Below are positions 1 through 8,656 of a stretch of DNA of 64,000 nucleotides, in pieces. The translations under genes were made by a program, and so were the position numbers. Origin of the DNA: Candidatus Enterococcus murrayae (GTDB taxonomy: Bacteria; Bacillota; Bacilli; Lactobacillales; Enterococcaceae); NCBI RefSeq assembly GCF_017315985.1, contig NZ_JAFLVR010000043.1, forward strand, positions 1 through 64,000, read 5' to 3'. A model generated the notes under the pieces. That model did no database searches, was not told where the DNA came from, and saw only the letters and a program-made list of their open reading frames with translations. Numbering within the stretch: the stretch's first letter is position 1; every line of letters begins with the position of its first letter.

Positions 1-1462
1 CAGTTAATCCAGATACTGTGGCATTATTATAGGATCCATTTTCAGTAATTGTATGTCCTACATTAGTCACTTTATCTTGAATAGTTGATCCATCATTTGA
101 AGTCACTTGAACTTTCCCTTGTCCAGAAGTTTGAAAAATATCTCCAGTATAAGATTTTCCAACCATCGGTATGGCTATTGCAGTAGCGCTCGCTTGAGTG
201 AATGTAGGTGCAGTTATAGTCAGCGGGCTTGGATCAGCAGTGACAAAAGAAAAGTAACCAACGGGTGTATACATATCTCCTACCACTGGCAATGTCAATC
301 CAGGAACTCGAATGAAAGTAGCAGTTCCATTAGAGGCTTCCGCAGTAAGTAATATGTGGTAATAGGTATTTGGTTTCAGGTTATTAATTGTTCCAACCCC
401 CGTTACATAATTACTGTACCTTCTAAGATCTACATAGCCGACTGCATTTTGCTTTAATGTTGATACCTGACTTGCTGTAAGTTTCAATGTTCCAGTTGGT
501 ATAGAAGAGTTATCTTTACATAAGTAAGCTCTATAAGTACCTCCAAGAGAAGGGAGCCCTGAAAAGTCACTTGAAAAAACATCTATTTTTGCACTATTCT
601 TGGTTATGTTTTGGATATATACGTGTTGATATCCTTGAGAAATTGAGTAATTATATTCTGGGTAACCATTATAAAGTATGTCTGCTCGAGTTGAACTTAA
701 TAATTGAGCATTTCTTGGAGATACTTGTATACTATTATCTTTTTTCGGAATTTCTGCCCTGAAAGATTCCACAGTAGTAGAATTATTACTGTCATTTGAA
801 CTATCTGGCGGGGTATTTAGCTTACTGACACTAGCATCTAACTTTTCTTTCTCTGAAGCTGATTCCTCAAGAATAAAATATCCCTTGTGAATAGTCCGAA
901 CTAAAGGTTTATCCTCCCTCATCTCTTCCACAAAATAGTCTAAAATCAAACGATAGTTTTGATCATCTGTAAGGTCGTTAGACTCAAACCTGAAACTGCG
1001 CTCGTTTAGAACATGGTTTTCAGATACTTCAAAAACTTTTTCATCGTACCATTCAGATTTGTCACTTTTCGATTCCAATACCGCTTTCTGGAGAATAGTT
1101 TTTGATTGATTTTTTGATTTGGAATCTAGAACAATCTCACCATCAAGAAATTCTGCATTTCTTTCTACCTTCACTATTGGATGAACATCATCTTCGTTAT
1201 CTTTTTTTGATAAATCACGTTCCTCATAGGTTTGCTCTGCGATAACTTCTTTTTCTTGATCCTCGGTACTCGGATCTTCTTCAGACGATATCATTTCATT
1301 AGATCCACCCAATACGCTACTAGACATCGTGGTAAGTTCGTTAGTAGATGTTTCTGTTTGTTTAGATTCTTCTGAATTTTTTGAAGTCGCTAAACTAACC
1401 AACGGATTAATGAGTAATCCAACAATAAAGATATAAGAGATCCATTTTTTATTCACTGACAT
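1..1462 (-). CDS. Large secreted surface protein, C-terminus beyond window
   Basis: The reading frame is open from an ATG at 1462 to the left edge, about 487 residues, so the gene is partial at its 3' end. The N-terminus (MSVNKKWISYIFIVGLLI) is a signal peptide. It is followed by a Ser/Thr/Glu-rich, low-complexity stretch of about 200 residues and then a region with beta-rich character. A GGATGAGG ribosome site precedes the ATG. The start lies inside the end of the LPXTG gene (14-nt overlap), which suggests translational coupling. The position at the end of a WxL/DUF916/LPXTG cluster fits the large secreted component of csc-type surface complexes. No WxL motif is visible in the part seen. The function is not recognised. 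Confidence 0.75.
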   Translation of the reverse strand, partial: MSVNKKWISYIFIVGLLINPLVSLATSKNSEESKQTETSTNELTTMSSSVLGGSNEMISSEEDPSTEDQEKEVIAEQTYEERDLSKKDNEDDVHPIVKVERNAEFLDGEIVLDSKSKNQSKTILQKAVLESKSDKSEWYDEKVFEVSENHVLNERSFRFESNDLTDDQNYRLILDYFVEEMREDKPLVRTIHKGYFILEESASEKEKLDASVSKLNTPPDSSNDSNNSTTVESFRAEIPKKDNSIQVSPRNAQLLSSTRADILYNGYPEYNYSISQGYQHVYIQNITKNSAKIDVFSSDFSGLPSLGGTYRAYLCKDNSSIPTGTLKLTASQVSTLKQNAVGYVDLRRYSNYVTGVGTINNLKPNTYYHILLTAEASNGTATFIRVPGLTLPVVGDMYTPVGYFSFVTADPSPLTITAPTFTQASATAIAIPMVGKSYTGDIFQTSGQGKVQVTSNDGSTIQDKVTNVGHTITENGSYNNATVSGLT

Positions 1463-1793
1463 TATTCCTCATCCTTTCATAAATACTGATGAAGAAAAAG
1501 AGTAAAACGATGATCATACCAAGATAAAGAAGAGTAGAATTGTATTCTTCTCCGGTCATAGGTAATCGTTTGTCTGATGCTGCTGCATAAGAAGCATCAT
1601 AATCATTTCTTTTTTCAATTTTTTTAATTAATGGTAATTCAATTGAGTTATCTTCTGTTGCTACCTGGTTCGAAAAAGTTATAGTTAGCGGTGTGCTATA
1701 ACCACTGCTACTGTCCGCATTGGAATTGACCGGATTTATTAAAAGTAGAACACTACTCACTAGACCAAGCAATAAAAAGATTACCTTTTTCAT
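1449..1793 (-). CDS. Short LPXTG cell-wall anchored protein of WxL cluster
   Basis: This 114-residue protein has a signal peptide at residues 1-25, a sortase motif LPMTG at 77-81, a hydrophobic membrane segment at about 88-104 and a positively charged tail (YERMRNN). The ATG at 1793 is chosen because it starts the signal peptide and has AAGGTG upstream; a longer frame to 1850 lacks these. It lies 25 nt after the DUF916 gene and overlaps the next gene by 14 nt, so it is in one operon. Small LPXTG proteins are the usual fourth member (CscD type) of csc clusters in lactic acid bacteria. The role is inferred from that context. Confidence 0.85.
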   Translation of the reverse strand: MKKVIFLLLGLVSSVLLLINPVNSNADSSSGYSTPLTITFSNQVATEDNSIELPLIKKIEKRNDYDASYAAASDKRLPMTGEEYNSTLLYLGMIIVLLFFFISIYERMRNNVSE

Positions 1794-1818
1794 CTCTTCA
1801 CCTTCTCCCTGAGATAAA

Positions 1819-2898
1819 TTATATTGCTCTCCACTTTTTACTGCGTACATATAAACAGCCTATCAAAATGACGTTAACTAGGCTGATGAGAATTGTTACT
1901 AGTGGAACCCAGCTTTGATAAGTAATGGTAAAATTAGCATCTTCATTTATTTTTCTTGCCTCTTTCTCACCAACAGTAAAGTCCTGTTTCCATTTCCATG
2001 TACTCGTCCCCGATTTTGCCTTTATAAATAATGTATATGTACCACTTTTAAGTGGATCTATACCCCAGTTTGTTGAGAACTCGAATTGTGAATTTGGTGC
2101 CATACGCATGTTGTTCATTTTTCGTTTTTTTAATACCTCACGTCCTCCTTTTTCTGTCAATTTAGTCTCAATCATTAGATCCTTTAATATTTTAGGTTCT
2201 GGATTTTGCATTCGTGCCTGAATTACTCGTCTTCCTTGACTAACGGTTGGTTGAACATTCAAAAATTTTAATGTAGAGCCATCATCGTATACTTCGGAAT
2301 CCTCTGTTACTACAAGTCCGATACGATAACCAAAAGTTGAACTGATACCCTCTTTAACTTTTGATGTATCTGCCTTCATAATGCAGATAGCTCCACCTTT
2401 TACTCCAGTAAATTGTTCTTTCGGTGGAGTAATTTTTATAGTGACTTTCTTCTCTTCATAATTTTCTACTGTAACTTTCTTTTCAGAGATTGTGGTAATT
2501 TCTTCGATGGAGTTTTTTAATGTTGCATCCTTTTTATAATCTTCGTTATCATAATCAATAGCCCCATTCTTATTTGTATGGGCATCTTTTACATAGATAC
2601 TTACAGTCGCTGGTTTTACATTTGTACTTCTTATTTTTATAGTTAATTCTTGAGGTTTATTAGGCTCTACTTTAATAAAATAGAACCCTTTTTTTGAATC
2701 AATTTGAGTTTTGGTTAGTATTGGTTCTACCGCAAATCCTACGTCGTTTTCGGGCTGATTTTTACTCCCTTCTATGCCTCCTGATTCTTCAGCCAAAACT
2801 ATCGAAGTGCTAAATAGACAACTGAAAATGAGTAGCATGCAATAAATCTTTCTTTTTGTACAAAAATGAAAGACAATTTTTCGAAAAATTTTTCCCAT
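1819..2898 (-). CDS. DUF916/DUF3324 cell-surface protein (WxL-interacting, CscA type)
   Basis: A 359-residue exported protein. The signal peptide occupies residues 1 to about 36 and ends before AEESGG. Two beta-rich domains follow, matching the DUF916 (WxLIP) and DUF3324 architecture. A C-terminal membrane segment (about 330-350) ends with a basic tail. The start at 2898 is supported by GAGGAG 8 nt upstream; an upstream extension to 2994 would overlap the WxL gene. Members of this family anchor in the membrane and bind WxL proteins and peptidoglycan at the cell surface. The gene lies between the WxL gene and the LPXTG gene on the same strand. Confidence 0.9.
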   Translation of the reverse strand: MGKIFRKIVFHFCTKRKIYCMLLIFSCLFSTSIVLAEESGGIEGSKNQPENDVGFAVEPILTKTQIDSKKGFYFIKVEPNKPQELTIKIRSTNVKPATVSIYVKDAHTNKNGAIDYDNEDYKKDATLKNSIEEITTISEKKVTVENYEEKKVTIKITPPKEQFTGVKGGAICIMKADTSKVKEGISSTFGYRIGLVVTEDSEVYDDGSTLKFLNVQPTVSQGRRVIQARMQNPEPKILKDLMIETKLTEKGGREVLKKRKMNNMRMAPNSQFEFSTNWGIDPLKSGTYTLFIKAKSGTSTWKWKQDFTVGEKEARKINEDANFTITYQSWVPLVTILISLVNVILIGCLYVRSKKWRAI

Positions 2899-2969
2899 TA
2901 GTGTTCTCCTCAATAAAAAGAAAGAGGGAAGAGAATTACACCCTTCTCTCTTTCTTTTTATAAAAATTA

Positions 2970-3653
2970 TTAAAATGAATTTGTTAGAGCCCAAGTAATG
3001 TTACCTTGGAATGTTTGACCAGCATAGTTAGTACTGGTATCACCAGCAGCCAGCTCCAATTTCATTGAATCAATTGGTAGTGCGTAACCATGCCCACTGA
3101 TACTTAAATCTGTCTTAGCTAATTCTTGTGAAGTTCCATCTAAAGCTAATTCTGTAACTCCGGCTGTTACACCATTACCTACAGTGATATTAGTTGCATC
3201 AGTTGTAGCAGTGTCAGCGTTTGGCTCACTTGGTGCTGCCCAATCTTTCATTGTTCCCACTTCGACACTAATCTTTCCTGAGTTGATGATTTGTGTAGAG
3301 TCTAATGGATTAGTCAAATTAGATGCACTTGCAGACAAAGTCCATTCATTATTAGTCGTCGAATCATTTCTTCCATCATACAAAGCAACATACTTTCCAT
3401 CAGTGTCAATTGTTTGTGTCAATGCATTTCCTGCAGTATGGGTATTACCAAAATCAACTAAATTTGGAACGAAACGTAATTGTAATGCTTCTGGATTTGG
3501 GTTTGGGTTTGGAATATGTTCTTCAGCTTCAAACTGGACCCTTACTGGCGTATCTAATGTGTCAGCAAATCCCGCAATACTTCCTGCAAAAGCCATTCCA
3601 ATAACTGAAAGGCTAACTAAGCTTATTCTTATTTTTTCTTCAAATTTTTTCAT
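2970..3653 (-). CDS. WxL-domain surface protein
   Basis: A 227-residue secreted protein with a signal peptide (residues 1-30) and a PNPNPNP linker at about 48-54. It carries the two WxL signatures: WTL at 104-106 and WAL at 221-223 near the C-terminus (TFQGNITWALTNSF). WxL domains attach non-covalently to Gram-positive peptidoglycan. This is the first gene of the surface cluster, preceded by AGGAGAAATTAGA and the ATG. Length and organisation match small enterococcal and lactobacillar WxL proteins (CscB type). The natural partner is the DUF916 protein encoded directly downstream. Confidence 0.92.
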   Translation of the reverse strand: MKKFEEKIRISLVSLSVIGMAFAGSIAGFADTLDTPVRVQFEAEEHIPNPNPNPEALQLRFVPNLVDFGNTHTAGNALTQTIDTDGKYVALYDGRNDSTTNNEWTLSASASNLTNPLDSTQIINSGKISVEVGTMKDWAAPSEPNADTATTDATNITVGNGVTAGVTELALDGTSQELAKTDLSISGHGYALPIDSMKLELAAGDTSTNYAGQTFQGNITWALTNSF

Positions 3654-3766
3654 TCTAATTTCTCCTTACAAATATAATTTGAGACGTGTCTAAAATCGCT
3701 TAGAAAGTTCTAATCTCTAGCAAAAATAGAAACTTTAATCTTTTGATTGTTGATCTCTAAAAAAAT

Positions 3767-3973
3767 TTACTTAAATAGTAGATGTATCACAGGGTTCACC
3801 AACAATAATAATCCTGTAACTGTCCATAATTTTGCATTACGACACTTTCTCATTCGTAAATAGACACTCCAGATAATGCAAAGGATTGCTATTATTACCA
3901 TAATGAAATAAATACTCCCTAAATGGTTGTTAGTAATGTCCATCATCCGAATAAATAATTCAAGTATTTTCAT
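3767..3973 (-). CDS. Small two-span membrane protein
   Basis: A 68-residue protein with two predicted hydrophobic segments (about 18-37 and 49-66) separated by a basic loop (RMRKCRNAK). Its start codon follows the TetR stop codon by 2 nt. The ribosome site GAGGAGG lies within the last codons of the TetR gene, so the two genes are co-transcribed and probably coupled. No family is recognised. It may be the small membrane target of the TetR regulator's own operon. Confidence 0.7.
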   Translation of the reverse strand: MKILELFIRMMDITNNHLGSIYFIMVIIAILCIIWSVYLRMRKCRNAKLWTVTGLLLLVNPVIHLLFK

Positions 3974-3975
3974 TG

Positions 3976-4563
3976 CTAGCCCTCCTCAAATAGGTTGTAA
4001 ATTGAATGATCAAGTAAAAAATTAAATGTGTTATCATTACCTTCATTTGTGTTTGCATCCATTAATCCTAATACTAAAATTGAATTAAGAATGCGAATAA
4101 CCTCTTCTTCAGGCAACAATAATTTTAGACCAGAATCTTGAACTGTTTTAGAAAAGATAGATTGACTATTTTTTTTCACTATCTCTATCTTTTCATTGGG
4201 TAGCTTTGCTAAAAATAATTCATAATCGGGATTATTAAAATTGTATAGCTTAGGATATTTCTGAAATTCATGAAATACCCATTGTAATCCCAACTTGAAT
4301 CCTTCAATTTTACTTTCATTTTCATTTACAAACATTATCCAAGTGTCAATTAAGTTCTTTTGAACTTTTTCTAAAACTTCAACAAATAAATCTTCTTTGC
4401 TTTTGTAAACTATATAGAATGCACCTGATGATATTCCAACTTTGCCTGTAAGTAGTGGAATATTTGTCTGCTTATACCCCCTCACTTTCCAACTTTCTTC
4501 ACAGACATTTTGTAAGTTGGTCTTGATCTTCCGAATATCCTCTTCTGAGAATTTTCTTGACAT
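3976..4563 (-). CDS. TetR/AcrR-family transcriptional regulator
   Basis: A 195-residue protein. The N-terminal 60 residues fit a TetR helix-turn-helix (TNIPLLTGKVGISSGAFYIV, then FYSKEDLF-like YKSKEDLFVEVL). The remainder is a divergent ligand-binding helical domain with no recognised ligand. It heads an operon with the small membrane protein at 3767-3973. Upstream lie paired palindromes (4598-4635) that are good candidates for its own operator, so autoregulation is likely. Confidence 0.88.
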   Translation of the reverse strand: MSRKFSEEDIRKIKTNLQNVCEESWKVRGYKQTNIPLLTGKVGISSGAFYIVYKSKEDLFVEVLEKVQKNLIDTWIMFVNENESKIEGFKLGLQWVFHEFQKYPKLYNFNNPDYELFLAKLPNEKIEIVKKNSQSIFSKTVQDSGLKLLLPEEEVIRILNSILVLGLMDANTNEGNDNTFNFLLDHSIYNLFEEG

Positions 4564-4597
4564 GCTCTCCCTCCTTCCTGTGAATATACATTAAAAC

Positions 4598-4635
4598 ATA
4601 TTCATGAATTAAAATCAATATCAATTCATGAATAT
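4598..4635. promoter_or_regulatory. Paired palindromic operator upstream of TetR gene
   Basis: Two copies of the perfect palindrome ATTCATGAAT lie at 4600-4609 and 4624-4633, centres 24 bp apart. Flanks extend them to ATATTCATGAATT (4598-4610) and its exact reverse complement (4623-4635), so the whole block is also a larger dyad. It is 35-72 bp upstream of the TetR start, where a self-repressing TetR dimer pair would bind. Binding is inferred. Confidence 0.65.
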
Positions 4636-4737
4636 ATTGTATAATTTATTCACAGATGTTTCAACTGTAATATTTGCAAAATTTTTATTTTTAGATTTTA
4701 ACGGCTTCTCTTGCTTCAATCAGCATAAAAATTAAAT

Positions 4738-5385
4738 GAAGCTGTGACATAAGTCGTTGTTCTTAATCGGAAAAAATTGGTTTCCAGATTTCATTTACTG
4801 ATTTCTGGGAGCCAATTTCTATGTGCTTAAGGTGTCAAACCGTTTCCTAACTGCTGACTTTCTCATATTTAATGCCATGATAAGGACGCCCGTTTCCTTT
4901 TTACTTTTTCTATGCCTCGAACATGGTATCGTGTGAAATGCAAACAAGCCTTCATCCATCCGAAAACCGGTTCTACGTCAATTTTTCTTTGTGAGTAGAT
5001 TTTCCATTTTCAGTCTCTGAAAGCAAGGTGCATTGTTTTGCTTTAAAGTATTCTAGCGAAGGATCGACCTTAATAATGCGTGTATTTCCTTGGCTCAAGG
5101 CTTCTTGAATTACTTATTTATTTTCTATATATTTTTCTGCTTTATACTCTTTGAAGTTTCTAACAAACCTATCGACTTTATCCGTTTCTGTTCTGTACAC
5201 ATTGAAATTAAAAGAACACCTTTTGGATCAATGTAATAATCCTCTTTTTCGATATACGTCCAACTCAAGACTTTTCGTTCATCTGATTGCCATATTCACT
5301 TTTTTTATAAACGATTGATAAACCAAACAGTGCTGTCTTCTTTTGGAATATAAGAAGTTGTGATATATAAAGTGAGTTGATTCAT
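4738..5385 (-). pseudogene. Decayed IS1182-like transposase and IS end
   Basis: Broken transposase coding is visible on the minus strand. The N-terminus starts near 5385 (MNQLTLYITTSYIPKEDSTV), followed by pieces such as YIEKEDYYIDPKGV. The C-terminal catalytic block at about 4860-5010 contains KIDVEPVFGWMKA and HVRGIEKVK. A frameshift then leads to ETGVLIMALNMRK and a stop at 4819. The order and motifs resemble IS1182-family DDE transposases. The remnant is far shorter than a full gene and has stops and frameshifts. GAAGCTGTGACATAAGT at 4738 looks like one terminal repeat; no matching right end was found. Confidence 0.6.
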
Positions 5386-5432
5386 TTTATAATTTGTCTA
5401 CACGATTTTGATCCTTTCGGGGATTGGATGAC

Positions 5433-5770
5433 TTAGAGTACGGGGGCCACCGCACTAGTATAGCTTGAAATCCATTTTCTTAAAACGGAGTGTGCAGAGA
5501 TCTGAAAAAATGTAGTTGCCTGATGGAGAAATATCTCATCATTGATGACTGCTAAAACAGCTTCCTGTCTCAGCTCATTATTTTACCGATTCCACGTTGC
5601 AGCTTTTTTAATCCCTCGATTTCATCATCATATTTATGAATCCACTCTTTTATCATCGCCCAAGAAAGGGAGTACCTCTTAGCGACACTGTTCAGACTAT
5701 AATGTCCATCCATCACTTCTGAAATAACTTGATATTTTTCTTCTGGAGAATAACGGCTTCTCTTAGACAC
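5433..5770 (-). pseudogene. Frameshifted IS3-family (IS150-type) OrfA remnant
   Basis: Residues 1-55 from the ATG at 5770 are an intact helix-turn-helix (RYSPEEKYQVISEV, SLNSVAKRYSLSW, IKEWIHKYDDE), typical of OrfA of IS150-like elements. The frame is then lost near 5590. The second helix-turn-helix (LRQEAVLAVINDE, SAHSVLRKWISSY) continues in shifted frames to a stop at 5433. No OrfB (integrase) follows, so the element is inactive. With the IS1182 remnant beside it, this marks an old insertion hot spot. Confidence 0.7.
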
Positions 5771-5981
5771 ACAAAAACTCCCTATAAAATAGATTTAGAA
5801 TTTTTGTTTTTTCCTCGTCTACTTTATAGGGAGCATATCAGAGTGTAACAGTTGCGGAAATTTTTAATATAAGAGTATAGTCTAAAACTGGAACCCCACT
5901 CTTCTTTTTAAAATAAATTTATGATAAGCTGAGAAATAATTAAAAACCTACTTGCAAAAAACAAAATTTTTGAGGAGAAAA

Positions 5982-8372
5982 ATGGTGCCGACTATCGAGT
6001 TAAGAACCTATCAACAACGAGTAATCGATCAATTAGTTAATTATTTGGATAATAACAGTATCCATATTGTCGCTCCACCCGGATCAGGCAAAACAATCCT
6101 AGGGATAACGATTATTGATAAAATACAGAGAAAAACATTAATTTTAGTTCCCTCCTTACTGTTGAAAAAGCAGTGGATTGATACGATCCAAGAATATTAT
6201 CCTCAATGGGAAATATCTGAAAATCTGCTTCAACCAGCTCAAATTACTATCACTACCTACCAAGATTTATTAGGTAAAGGAAAAGAGTGGAAGCATTACT
6301 TTGAAGAATATGGCATTAATTTTCTTGTGCTAGACGAATCCCATCACTTAAAGAAACGTTGGTCGGACCTCTTGCTACATTTGCGAGAACATGCGAATGA
6401 TTTGCAAACATTAGCCTTAACCGCAACACCTCCGTTCGACGCGAATCAAAAAGAGTGGAAAAACTACATTCGATTGACGGGAGCGATTGATGAAGAAATC
6501 TCTGTTTCCGAGCTGATAAAAGAAGAGGTACTCGCCCCTTATCATGATTATATCTACTTAGTACCTGTGACAAAAGAAGCACAGGGACAATTCTCAGATT
6601 TTTTAGAGAATCAAAATCAAATCGTAGCTAAGCTTTGTTGTAATCAAGAAGTAACTGATTATCTGTTAGCACAAGAATTTATTCAACAGCCTTTGAATTG
6701 TACAACGTTTATTTATAAAAATTTTGACGTTTATTTGAGTTGCCTATTCTACCTGAATGAGCAGCATTACCAAATTGGCAGGGATCACTGGAAGGTTTTA
6801 GGGACAAAACGAAAAAAATTTGAAATTCCTCAACAAACAAGAAACAGTATCATCGATTTATATCAATATTTATATCATGCAAATCCACGCTTAAATATAT
6901 TTAACTATTTATCAAAAGCAGGCTGGCTATATAACGATAAGCTTAGGCTGTTTCCAAACTTTGAAGGTACGAATCAAGCAAACATTCCATTAGTAAAAGA
7001 AGCGATCCAGCATATTGTTATAAAAGAAGAGAGCTATTTAGGGAGCATGCTGCGTGGTGTGCTTTTATTCGATCATATCAAAAAGGATGTTCTAGATGGG
7101 AAAGAAAACTACTTAGAATATGGTGTTGCACCAGCATTTTTAGATTTCAAGGACTTGCTTAAACCTGAAACTTCTCTAGCTGCTATTTGTGGAGAATTCC
7201 TCATTATTAGTCAGGAGGTTTATCAGAATTACTTCATAAACTACTCAGCATTTCAGAAAGAGAAAAATCTAGCCAATTATGTTTATCTAACCATGACAGA
7301 CAAAAACCAGAGCAGTTTATTATCCCTCACAACACAGCTTTTAGATTCTGGAATTCTCAATTTATTAATTGGGACTGTCAGTTTGTTGGGGGAAGGATGG
7401 AATTGTCCTTCGATTAACACCATAATTATGGGAAACGCGGCGGGGTCCTACGTACAAACCCAGCAGATTCGCGGTAGAGGATTACGTAAAGATGGAAAAA
7501 GAAAGCTGACGAATATTTGGCATATTGGAGTAATCTATCCGAATATTCCGTTAGCAGAACAACCTTCCTTCGCTTCCATTTTTAAACGTTTATCATTTAT
7601 CGAAGGCCTAAATTTGCTAACGGTACCGCTGGTTTCAACGGGTAGTGAGCGATTTGAATTACCGGATATTCCGGATATTCAAGCCATAAGCGGCTATACG
7701 CAACACAATCTTTTTCAAGCCAAGGAACGTGAAAAATATTTTGCACTATGGAGTGATGCTTTAAAGCAAGGAACTCGCTTGGCAATGCCCCTGTTTATTC
7801 GAAACCAGTCTGCAGAAAAAGAATTGGATGTTAAAACAACTACCTTTAAGAATAGAAAAGAAAAATCGCTGAACTTCTTTCAATCTCTGCTTCAAGGGAA
7901 TCTAGCGTTCTATTTTAAAGAACAAAAAAAGAGAAGGCTTTGGCGAAATTCTTGTCGAATCCAACAAAAAGTAGTTCAAACGATTTATCAGTTACTAATA
8001 AATGAAGGGCTGCTATCTGAAAAAATCCCCTTAACAATTAAGTGGGATGAGACTGTCTTCTCCTGTGAAGTTACTGCCAGCTATCATCAGGAAAAGCTAT
8101 TTAATAACTTAGTTAGCGAAACATTGGGTGAAATCGAGAATCCTAGGTATCTTTTAAAAATTAAACATGCCTACTTTGCAGTCCCCGCTCGTTACAGCAA
8201 GAATAAAAAGGATGCTCAGTCTTTCTTAGCAGAGATTCAAAAAAGCTATTCATCGGCAGAAATTTTCTATTCGAAGAACCTCGCTGGTCGGAAACACCTG
8301 ATTAATGCACGATTAAATACTTTGATTAATCCTGATAATTTAGAAATTATCGAGCAGAAAATTTGGCATTAA
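5982..8372 (+). CDS. SF2 DEAD/DEAH-type helicase, solitary
   Basis: A 796-residue superfamily 2 helicase. Walker A APPGSGKT is at 31-38, DESH (motif II) at 118-121, TATPP (motif III) at 147, and motif VI QQIRGRGLRKDG near 493-505. The 290-residue C-terminal region has no recognised domain. The ATG at 5982 is chosen because GAGGAG lies 5 nt upstream; a TTG at 5952 has no such site. The layout resembles helicase subunits related to type III restriction or SSL2-like proteins. There is no nuclease, methyltransferase or obvious partner next to it. It sits directly after decayed insertion sequences, as accessory genes often do. The substrate is unknown and a defence role is only a guess. Confidence 0.85.
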   Translation: MVPTIELRTYQQRVIDQLVNYLDNNSIHIVAPPGSGKTILGITIIDKIQRKTLILVPSLLLKKQWIDTIQEYYPQWEISENLLQPAQITITTYQDLLGKGKEWKHYFEEYGINFLVLDESHHLKKRWSDLLLHLREHANDLQTLALTATPPFDANQKEWKNYIRLTGAIDEEISVSELIKEEVLAPYHDYIYLVPVTKEAQGQFSDFLENQNQIVAKLCCNQEVTDYLLAQEFIQQPLNCTTFIYKNFDVYLSCLFYLNEQHYQIGRDHWKVLGTKRKKFEIPQQTRNSIIDLYQYLYHANPRLNIFNYLSKAGWLYNDKLRLFPNFEGTNQANIPLVKEAIQHIVIKEESYLGSMLRGVLLFDHIKKDVLDGKENYLEYGVAPAFLDFKDLLKPETSLAAICGEFLIISQEVYQNYFINYSAFQKEKNLANYVYLTMTDKNQSSLLSLTTQLLDSGILNLLIGTVSLLGEGWNCPSINTIIMGNAAGSYVQTQQIRGRGLRKDGKRKLTNIWHIGVIYPNIPLAEQPSFASIFKRLSFIEGLNLLTVPLVSTGSERFELPDIPDIQAISGYTQHNLFQAKEREKYFALWSDALKQGTRLAMPLFIRNQSAEKELDVKTTTFKNRKEKSLNFFQSLLQGNLAFYFKEQKKRRLWRNSCRIQQKVVQTIYQLLINEGLLSEKIPLTIKWDETVFSCEVTASYHQEKLFNNLVSETLGEIENPRYLLKIKHAYFAVPARYSKNKKDAQSFLAEIQKSYSSAEIFYSKNLAGRKHLINARLNTLINPDNLEIIEQKIWH

Positions 8373-8656
8373 AGGGGCGCTGGAACGCTCATACAGAAAA
8401 TAGTGATAGGCACATAAAAACAAACCATCCACCATTTTGAGTAATCGGACATTTAGCAGAAAAATGAACAACGAAATTTATATTTCTACCGCTATTTTCT
8501 GCATCACTGTTCCCTGTACCCCTGTGACGTTTACGCAAAAATTTTTTTAGAATGATAAAGAAAAACATCAGGTTCTCTTTCTATTTTGTCCTTACTGCTT
8601 AACGAAAAGCATAAAAGGCAAGCTCTTCCATCAACGGTATGTTTATATTCCCAATA
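8373..8656. other. Intergenic, no gene seen
   Basis: This stretch of 284 bp between convergent genes holds no supported open reading frame and no clear hairpin with a T-run. A polypurine/poly-A patch (8548-8556) is the only visible feature. Confidence 0.4.

Noticed and set aside
107-352. 81-codon plus-strand frame at the left edge
   Set aside because: It is antisense to the large secreted protein, whose frame has a signal peptide and ribosome site.
4738-5770. Intact insertion sequence
   Set aside because: Both transposase frames are broken, no matching pair of terminal repeats was found, and no target duplication is visible.
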